A stretch of DNA of 8,763 nucleotides from Acidobacteriaceae bacterium (lineage in GTDB: Bacteria; Acidobacteriota; Terriglobia; Terriglobales; Acidobacteriaceae): the NCBI GenBank assembly GCA_003154055.1, contig PMCH01000113.1, positions 785 through 9,547 of the forward strand. Reading direction: 5' to 3'. Below are positions 1 to 4,881 of the stretch, piece after piece. The first letter of the stretch is position 1. Each line of letters opens with the position of its first letter. The notes under the pieces are model-generated. The model ran no database searches. It had not been told where the DNA came from and saw only the letters and a program-made list of their open reading frames with translations. The translations under genes were made by a program, and so were the position numbers.

Positions 1-446
1 GCTTCCTGTACGGAGTTCGAACAGAGCAGGGCATAGCCGGTCGTGCGGCAGAACATGACGTCGCTGTGGTCGCCAAAAATGGAGAGCGCGTGGGTGGCGA
101 TGGTGCGCGCCGAGACGTGGAACGCGGTCGGCGTCAACTCGCCGGCGATCTTGTTCATGTTCGGGATCATCAGCAGCAAGCCCTGCGATGCCGTGAACGT
201 CGTCGCCAAGGCTCCGGTCTGCAATGCGCCATGGACGGCCCCGGCGGCGCCGCCTTCGCTCTGCATCTCCGTCACTTGCGGCACTGTGCCCCAGATATTG
301 GTGATCCCTTCCGACGCCCACTGGTCGGCCCACTCCCCCATGTTCGAGGAGGGAGTAATGGGGTAAATGGCGATCACTTCGTTCACACGGTACGCCACAT
401 GGGCCACCGCTTCGTTGGCGTCCATGGTCTTGAATTTGCGCTTCAT
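1..446 (-). CDS. nifJ: Pyruvate:ferredoxin (flavodoxin) oxidoreductase, N-terminal part (cut by window edge)
   Basis: This enzyme oxidatively decarboxylates pyruvate with CoA to acetyl-CoA and CO2, passing electrons to ferredoxin or flavodoxin. It is cytoplasmic and uses thiamine diphosphate and iron-sulphur clusters. Only 148 complete codons of a roughly 1,200-residue protein are visible, all from the first pyrimidine/pyrophosphate-binding domain. The sequence opens MKRKFKTMDANEAVAHVAYR and has the family motif YPITPSS at residues 28-34, then WGTVPQVTEMQSEGGAAGA around 52-70. From knowledge of the Desulfovibrio africanus enzyme, Thr31, Glu64 and Arg114 are active-site residues. The matching residues here are T31, E64 and R114 with no offset. 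The start is supported by AAGGGGAG a few bases upstream on the minus strand. The gene is divergent from the acetate module and shares its upstream region. The C-terminal cluster domains lie outside the window, so intactness cannot be judged. A 2-oxoacid oxidoreductase of other specificity is less likely. Confidence 0.93.
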   Translation of the reverse strand, partial: MKRKFKTMDANEAVAHVAYRVNEVIAIYPITPSSNMGEWADQWASEGITNIWGTVPQVTEMQSEGGAAGAVHGALQTGALATTFTASQGLLLMIPNMNKIAGELTPTAFHVSARTIATHALSIFGDHSDVMFCRTTGYALLCSNSVQE

Positions 447-533
447 GTCTCCCCTTCTGACAAGGCCGGTGCGGATTCGGAATGCAGCCCAACCGGAGCG
501 GCGGGTGATACGCGCCGTCGCAGTCCATGATGC

Positions 534-552
534 AGGAGGGGGAGGGGAGGGG
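534..552 (+). other. Homopurine G-rich tract
   Basis: Nineteen consecutive purines contain G runs of 2, 5, 4 and 4, and another GG follows three bases later. It lies about 90 bases upstream of the nifJ start codon and just next to the first CRP-like array. Only three runs reach three or more G, so a classical four-run, three-tetrad quadruplex would need a bulge. A two-tetrad form or a simple purine tract is equally possible. No function can be assigned from sequence alone. Confidence 0.4.
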
Positions 553-565
553 TCGGCAACGTGGA

Positions 566-592
566 TCACATCGGGCTGTGATGAGAATCACA
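566..592. promoter_or_regulatory. CRP/FNR-family operator, three half-sites (array 1)
   Basis: The block reads TCACA-N6-TGTGA-N6-TCACA, with half-sites at 566-570, 577-581 and 588-592, so successive half-sites are 11 bases apart, about one helical turn. The right-hand pair (577-592) is a perfect TGTGA-N6-TCACA palindrome, extended to TGTGAT-GAGA-ATCACA, which equals the known E. coli CRP core. The left-hand pair is the same half-sites in the outward orientation. It lies in the divergent region, centred about 139 bases from the nifJ start codon and about 197 from the porin start. The motif match is direct observation. Binding by a CRP/FNR-type regulator is inference, because the cognate protein in this organism is not in the window. 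Confidence 0.6.
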
Positions 593-655
593 CCACGGGG
601 CCGGGCCCACAGTTCGCCGCGAGCGCTGGATGATGACAACGATACCGGCTTCTAG

Positions 656-682
656 TCACACCGAGGCGTGACCCCGGTCACT
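656..682. promoter_or_regulatory. CRP/FNR-family operator, three half-sites (array 2), candidate class II site for the porin operon
   Basis: This second array has the same geometry as the one 90 bases to its left: TCACA-N6-CGTGA-N6-TCACT, with half-sites at 656-660, 667-671 and 678-682. The right-hand pair matches TGTGA-N6-TCACA at 8 of 10 positions and contains GTGACC-CC-GGTCAC, a perfect inverted repeat at 668-681. A weak -10-like hexamer, CAGAAT, at 704-709 would put a transcription start near 716-718. The pair centre (674.5) then lies at about -41.5 to -43.5, the classical class II activator position. There is no good -35 box, as expected for an activator-dependent promoter. The -10 and start site are inferred. 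Confidence 0.5.
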
Positions 683-695
683 GAACGAACGTTCG
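683..695. promoter_or_regulatory. GAAC-GAAC-GTTC palindrome, candidate repressor operator
   Basis: The sequence GAACGAACGTTCG directly abuts the last half-site of CRP-like array 2. It contains the perfect 10-base palindrome CGAACGTTCG (686-695) and also fits GAAC-N4-GTTC, the spacing of the Gram-positive-type LexA box; TetR-family operators of similar make-up also exist. It would overlap the -35 region of the inferred porin promoter. Which regulator binds it, if any, cannot be told from the window. Confidence 0.35.
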
Positions 696-771
696 ACTCG
701 TAACAGAATCTCGCTCCATCTCCCGGTCCGCACGTGGGCCAGTTCCAAGTCTCCGGGAAATTGCAGTGCAC

Positions 772-776
772 GGAGG
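772..776 (+). promoter_or_regulatory. Ribosome binding site fixing the porin start
   Basis: GGAGG lies five bases before the ATG at 782. It favours that start over an upstream in-frame GTG at 734, which has no comparable Shine-Dalgarno sequence and would place 16 mostly polar residues before the signal peptide. Confidence 0.8.
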
Positions 777-781
777 AACGG

Positions 782-2737
782 ATGCGAGCAAGGTATGCGG
801 TTCTTTTCACCCTGGTTATTTCCTGTCTTCTGATGTCCAGTACAGCTCCAGGCGAGGATTCCGACTTATCCTCCCGGACAGAAAAAAGTGCGAGCGCCAC
901 GGCTCCCGATCCGTTGCTGCAGCTCCTGGTAAGCAAGGGTGTGCTCAACGCCGACGAAGCTCGCACGCTCACCGGTACCCCAGCGGAGCAGAGAGCGCGG
1001 CTGCTGGATCTCCTGAAGCAAAAAGGAATCTTGAGCGCGGCGGATTACGAGTCGCTCACGACGCCGTCTGCCTCGGCGCAGGTGGCTCCCAACCTGATCG
1101 CCTCGACCACGCCCATCTTGCCGGCGGTCCTGGCGAATCCCGCACCTGAGCCGCAACCCGCCAAACCGGCTGCTCCCAAGGTGATCCCTGGAGTGGCGCC
1201 GCTCCGCGTGCTGCAACTGGAACCGTCCAAGCCCGACGGTCTGATTCCCGACCTGAAGTTAGGGAGCGGGGCCAGGCTCAAGCTCTACGGCATGGTCAAG
1301 ACCAGCGTCATTTATGACACCTCCTCTCCCTATGGCACTGACATGCCGCTGCCCGGATTCATTACCGCGTCCGGTACCGCGTTCGATCCCGGACCGACCA
1401 GCAGCCCCGAGTTTCACGCCAAGGCGCGCTTCGCGCGCGTGGGCGCCAACTTCGAGTGGCCCGATATTGCCGGCAGCAACACCGCGATCACGGGCAAGCT
1501 CGAGTTCGACTTCGAAGGCAACTTCAGCCGCGCCCTGAACCGCAACATTTCCACCATCCGGTCGAGCATGGCTTCGATCCGTCTCGCTTTTGGCCGCGTG
1601 GATCACCGCTTCAACGACAACACGAGCGCGTTCCTCGTCTTTGGACAGGACTGGACTCCCTTCGGTTCTTCCACACTGCCCAACCTGTTCGAAACCACGG
1701 GGCTGGGCCTGGGTTTCGGCACGCTCTATGAGCGGGCGCCGCAAGTGCGTTTCGGTGTGGGTCACAAGTTCGGCGGGTCTCGCAATCTGTTCTTCCAGCC
1801 GGAATTTGCCATCGTCATGCCGGCCTACGGGAATGACCCTTCCAACGTGGCCGACCAACTCGGCTACGGTGAAAAGCAGGGCGCTGATTCGGGCCGGCCC
1901 GAGGTACAGGCGCGCCTGGTCACGCAGTGGCAATTGGACAAGGCTCCGGGAGTTGCGCCCGCGCAACTGATCTTCAGCGGTGTCCAAGGCGACCGCAAGG
2001 TCATGGTGCGGTCCACGGACATTCCGCTTTGCAACAACCCCGACACTGCGATTTGTCCCTCTTCCACGGTCTTCAGGGCCGCATTTCCAAGGGGGACCGA
2101 GACCACCACCAGCCGCGCCGGATGGACGGCCGAACTGCAGCTTCCGACCCGGTACGTCACGGTGATCACCAAGTACTGGAACGGCTCCGATCTGCGCTGG
2201 TACTTCGTCGGCAGCCTGTTCTCGAACTTCAACGACACTTCAGGCCTGGCCACTCTAAAGTCTTGTCTGGACGCCAAGGGGGCCGCCGCCACCTGCGACG
2301 GCGTTTCCAACGACGGCTCGTCCACCCTGCTGTTTGGCCTGGACAAGACCACGGGAGCCGCCATGTTCGCCCCCGAGCGCCCGGTTCGCAGCCAGGGTGG
2401 TTTCCTCAATGTCGGATTCCCCCTGTCGCGTATTTTCGGCGCCGATCCCGCGGGACGGAACGCCGGATGGCAGCTCTATTTCCACTACGCGTACGACGAG
2501 GCCAAGGCCCGCGACGTGCGCCGTGTCGGAAACACCCGCCAGAAGAACGACCTGGCCGCCGGAACGCTCGTATATAAGATGAACAACCTGGTGTCTTTTG
2601 TGTTAGAAGAGTCGCTCTATAGGACGCGCGCGGTGGGCGATCCCAGCGGGGTCAAGCCGTTCCCGACCTATCGCGGCGTGCCGGCGCGCGAGTGGCACGA
2701 TTTCCGTTCGGAATTCGGGCCCATTTTTACGTTCTAG
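782..2737 (+). CDS. DcaP-like outer-membrane beta-barrel porin with N-terminal helical module
   Basis: This is a 651-residue predicted outer-membrane channel. Residues 1 to about 24 form a Sec signal peptide (two arginines, hydrophobic core, then MSSTAPG). Residues 44-62 and 74-92 carry two similar helical units of form LLxLLxxKGxLxxxxxxxL. An Ala/Pro-rich linker spans about 93-155. From about 158 the protein has alternating barrel-like strands, beginning LKLGSGARLKLYGMVKTS, and ends in FTF, the C-terminal aromatic that the BAM machinery recognises. This layout resembles DcaP-type porins, whose periplasmic N-terminal helices oligomerise. Two close cysteine pairs (C417/C425 and C495/C505) suggest disulphide-pinned extracellular loops. 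It is followed after 27 bases, without a terminator, by yjcH and actP, so a role in letting acetate or similar carboxylates into the periplasm is inferred. The family call is by recognition; substrate is unproven. Confidence 0.8.
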   Translation: MRARYAVLFTLVISCLLMSSTAPGEDSDLSSRTEKSASATAPDPLLQLLVSKGVLNADEARTLTGTPAEQRARLLDLLKQKGILSAADYESLTTPSASAQVAPNLIASTTPILPAVLANPAPEPQPAKPAAPKVIPGVAPLRVLQLEPSKPDGLIPDLKLGSGARLKLYGMVKTSVIYDTSSPYGTDMPLPGFITASGTAFDPGPTSSPEFHAKARFARVGANFEWPDIAGSNTAITGKLEFDFEGNFSRALNRNISTIRSSMASIRLAFGRVDHRFNDNTSAFLVFGQDWTPFGSSTLPNLFETTGLGLGFGTLYERAPQVRFGVGHKFGGSRNLFFQPEFAIVMPAYGNDPSNVADQLGYGEKQGADSGRPEVQARLVTQWQLDKAPGVAPAQLIFSGVQGDRKVMVRSTDIPLCNNPDTAICPSSTVFRAAFPRGTETTTSRAGWTAELQLPTRYVTVITKYWNGSDLRWYFVGSLFSNFNDTSGLATLKSCLDAKGAAATCDGVSNDGSSTLLFGLDKTTGAAMFAPERPVRSQGGFLNVGFPLSRIFGADPAGRNAGWQLYFHYAYDEAKARDVRRVGNTRQKNDLAAGTLVYKMNNLVSFVLEESLYRTRAVGDPSGVKPFPTYRGVPAREWHDFRSEFGPIFTF

Positions 2738-2764
2738 ATCCGAGACGTCAGACAAGGAGCCTCT

Positions 2765-3136
2765 ATGCCAGAACCACCCAAAGTGCAAGCGATGCCACCC
2801 GGCGGCGCGCCCCCTGCCACCAGCGCGACGGAGTGGGATCGGGTGGCCGCCAGTCCTGAATTTAGGGACCTGATGGCCACCAAGAAAACGTTCATCATTC
2901 CAGCCTTCGTGTTTTTCATCGTGTACTACTTTGCCCTGCCCGTGCTGGTCGGCTACGCCCCCCAGTTCATGGCCACGAAAGTCATCGGCAACGTGAACCT
3001 GGCGTATCTGTTCGCATTGTCCCAGTTCTTCATGGCGTGGACGGTGGCTTGGCTTTACGTGAAAGCGGCGGGCGGTTTTGACCGGCTGGCGCGCGACATT
3101 ATCGAAAAGTCCGAGAGCGGCAAAGGAGGCAAATAG
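2765..3136 (+). CDS. yjcH: DUF485 inner-membrane protein, YjcH type
   Basis: This 123-residue membrane protein belongs to the DUF485 (YjcH) family, usually encoded directly before actP. A proline-rich N-terminus (1-20) precedes the family signature: a short amphipathic segment with PEFRDLMATKKTF (31-43), a first membrane helix about 44-64 (FFIVYYFALPVLVGYAP), a second about 78-98 ending AWLYVKAAGGFDRLA (95-109). The C-terminus is charged. An AAGGAG Shine-Dalgarno sequence sits five bases before the ATG, and the stop codon is only two bases from the actP start, so the two are translationally close and co-transcribed. Members are thought to help the neighbouring SSS transporter, but the molecular role is not established. 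The N-terminal extension of about 20 residues is longer than in the enterobacterial protein. Confidence 0.92.
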   Translation: MPEPPKVQAMPPGGAPPATSATEWDRVAASPEFRDLMATKKTFIIPAFVFFIVYYFALPVLVGYAPQFMATKVIGNVNLAYLFALSQFFMAWTVAWLYVKAAGGFDRLARDIIEKSESGKGGK

Positions 3137-3138
3137 AT

Positions 3139-4743
3139 ATGTCCACACCACTGGTGATGTTCCTCATCTTTATCGCCATCACGCTGGGGATTACCTACTG
3201 GGCCTCCAAACGCTCGACCGGATCCAGCGCCTACTTTGCCGCCAGCCGCCGCGTAACCGGGTGGCAGAACGGCATTGCGGTGGCCGGCGACTACATGAGC
3301 GCGGCGTCTTTCCTTGGAATTGCCGGCATCATTGCCTTCCAGGGATATGACGGGTTTCTCTTCTCGGTGGGCTGGTTGGTCGCGTACTTGACCGTGCTGC
3401 TGGTGGTCGCCGAGCCGCTGCGCAACGCGGGAAAGTACACCATGGCCGATGTGCTGGCCTATCGCCTGAAGCCTCGTCCGGTGCGGGCCATGGCTTCGCT
3501 GAGCACGCTCACCGTATCCACGTTCTACATGATCGCGCAGATGGTCGGTGCGGGAGCACTGGTTGCGCTCCTCCTGAAAGGATCGGGCATCACCTTCCAC
3601 ACTGCCGTGATTGGCGTCGGCGTCCTGATGATCGTGTACGTGGTATTCGGCGGGATGCTGGCCACCACCTGGGTGCAGATCATCAAGGCCATTCTGCTGA
3701 TGGGCGGCACGCTCTTGCTCAGCATTCTGGTCCTGGCCCACTTCGGTTTCCACCTGGGAGCCTTCTTTGATGCCATCGGCCACGTCACTTATCACGACAA
3801 GGGACAGGAAGTAGTCAAAGACTTCCTGCAGCCGGGCCTGCGCTACAAGCCGCCCTACGGACCGCTGGAACTGATCTCGCTGGGCATGGCGCTGATCTTC
3901 GGAACGGCTGGACTGCCGCACATCCTGGTGCGCTTCTACACCGTTCCCGATGCCAAGACGGCGCGCATCAGCGTAGTGTGGGCGATGGTCCTGATTGGCA
4001 GCTTCTATATCATGACCACGTTCCTCGGCTTTGGAGCGGCGACCATCGTCGGCCGCGACTTCATCGCGACCCATGGCGGCACCAACATGAGCGCGCCGCT
4101 GCTGGCCCAGGCTCTGGCAGGGGATATTTTCTTTGCCTTCATCTCGTCCATTGCTTTTGCCACCATTCTTGCCGTGGTAGCCGGCCTCACCATTAGCGCT
4201 TCCACGTCGTTCGCCCACGACTTCTGGACCAACGTCATCCATAAGGGAGTCGAACGCAAGGCGGGTGAAGAGGTGCTGGTGGCTCGGATCTCCGCATTCG
4301 TGGTTGGGGCGGTGGCAATCTTCGTCGCCATTCTGCTGGGTCCAACCGCGAACGTTGCCTTCCTGGTGGCGCTGGCGTTTGCGGTTGCGGCGTCGGCCAA
4401 TCTGCCCGTGATCGTGCTTTCCATCTTCTGGAGGCGCTTCAACACGGTCGGGGCTTGCCTAGGCTTGGGAACTGGCCTGGTTGCCTCGATCGGGCTGATT
4501 CTTATTGGTCCGAGCCTGATGGCAGTGGATCCTCCGACCGTGGTCGGGGCGGCGCGGCATCTATTCCAAAGGCCGGCCATCTTCCCGCTGGAGAATCCCG
4601 GAATACTCAGTATCCCGCTGGGATTTCTGGGGGCCATTCTCGGCACGCTGTTGAGCCATGAACCGTCGGCGGAAAGCAAGTTCAACGAACTGCTGGTGCG
4701 CTCGAACACTGGACTGGGCGCGGAAAAAGCGAGTGCCCACTAA
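3139..4743 (+). CDS. actP: Acetate/glycolate cation symporter (sodium:solute symporter family)
   Basis: This 534-residue inner-membrane transporter moves acetate, and in relatives glycolate or pyruvate, into the cytoplasm with a cation. It has the usual SSS layout of about 13 membrane helices and is close to the 549 residues of E. coli ActP. Family motifs are in order: ITYWASKRS near 15-23, GDYMSAASFLG at 50-60, FGGMLATTWVQIIKA at 170-184, FGTAGLPHILVRFYTV at 254-269 and AFATILAVVAGLTIS at 339-353, followed by the conserved HD at 360-361. The C-terminus keeps the ActP-like SNTGLGAEKA. GGAGG sits nine bases before the ATG, inside the end of yjcH. No frameshift or missing block is seen. It works with YjcH upstream and Acs downstream. 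ActP is a confident call within the family; exact substrate range is inferred. Confidence 0.95.
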   Translation: MSTPLVMFLIFIAITLGITYWASKRSTGSSAYFAASRRVTGWQNGIAVAGDYMSAASFLGIAGIIAFQGYDGFLFSVGWLVAYLTVLLVVAEPLRNAGKYTMADVLAYRLKPRPVRAMASLSTLTVSTFYMIAQMVGAGALVALLLKGSGITFHTAVIGVGVLMIVYVVFGGMLATTWVQIIKAILLMGGTLLLSILVLAHFGFHLGAFFDAIGHVTYHDKGQEVVKDFLQPGLRYKPPYGPLELISLGMALIFGTAGLPHILVRFYTVPDAKTARISVVWAMVLIGSFYIMTTFLGFGAATIVGRDFIATHGGTNMSAPLLAQALAGDIFFAFISSIAFATILAVVAGLTISASTSFAHDFWTNVIHKGVERKAGEEVLVARISAFVVGAVAIFVAILLGPTANVAFLVALAFAVAASANLPVIVLSIFWRRFNTVGACLGLGTGLVASIGLILIGPSLMAVDPPTVVGAARHLFQRPAIFPLENPGILSIPLGFLGAILGTLLSHEPSAESKFNELLVRSNTGLGAEKASAH

Positions 4744-4751
4744 CTGGAGAA

Positions 4752-4783
4752 CTGAGGCGCGGGCCGGACAGTCCGCGCCTCAG
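4752..4783 (+). terminator. Strong hairpin after actP (terminator or mRNA-stabilising stem)
   Basis: CTGAGGCGCGG (4752-4762) pairs perfectly over 11 bases with CCGCGCCTCAG (4773-4783). A G-U and a C-G pair can extend it inward, leaving a six-base loop. It begins eight bases after the actP stop codon. No T run follows, so it is not a classical intrinsic terminator. It could be a partial terminator, a Rho-related stop or a 3'-end stabiliser that separates porin-yjcH-actP expression from acs. Confidence 0.6.
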
Positions 4784-4801
4784 GAATCCTTCCCGGCAGG
4801 G

Positions 4802-4830
4802 CAGACATTCATTTTTGTGAGCAGTAGAAT
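4802..4830 (+). promoter_or_regulatory. Candidate sigma-70 promoter for acs
   Basis: CAGACA (4802-4807, 4 of 6 to TTGACA) is separated by 17 bases from TAGAAT (4825-4830, 5 of 6 to TATAAT). This gives a start near 4837 and a leader of about 45 bases before acs. A lone TGTGA half-site (4816-4820) lies in the spacer, with no partner at the right distance. The match is moderate and unproven. Confidence 0.4.
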
Positions 4831-4881
4831 CGTACCCGCTACCTCAGCTTCATCGACGGGGCAGCGCATTCGAGGATAACC

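Noticed and set aside
43..633. Plus-strand open frames opposite nifJ and across the divergent region
   Set aside because: They overlap the NifJ N-terminus in antisense and run through the regulatory DNA; no ribosome binding site or family match.
734..781. GTG start for the porin 16 codons upstream
   Set aside because: No Shine-Dalgarno sequence, and the ATG at 782 has a perfect GGAGG and begins a proper signal peptide.
815..826. Lipobox-like V-I-S-C at porin residues 12-15
   Set aside because: The hydrophobic core continues past the cysteine, and the rest of the protein is a barrel with a terminal Phe, so an ordinary cleaved signal peptide fits better.
1259..1987. Minus-strand open frame (242 codons) opposite the porin
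   Set aside because: Antisense shadow of a well-supported coding gene, Arg/Gly/Val-rich without recognisable domains.
3055..4242. Long minus-strand open frame (395 codons) opposite actP
   Set aside because: It is antisense to a clear ActP, its translation is low-complexity and rich in His, Gln, Arg and Asp, and it has no family motif; it is a GC-bias shadow.
4816..4820. Single TGTGA half-site upstream of acs
   Set aside because: No TCACA partner at the 6-base spacing on either side; a lone five-base match is expected by chance.
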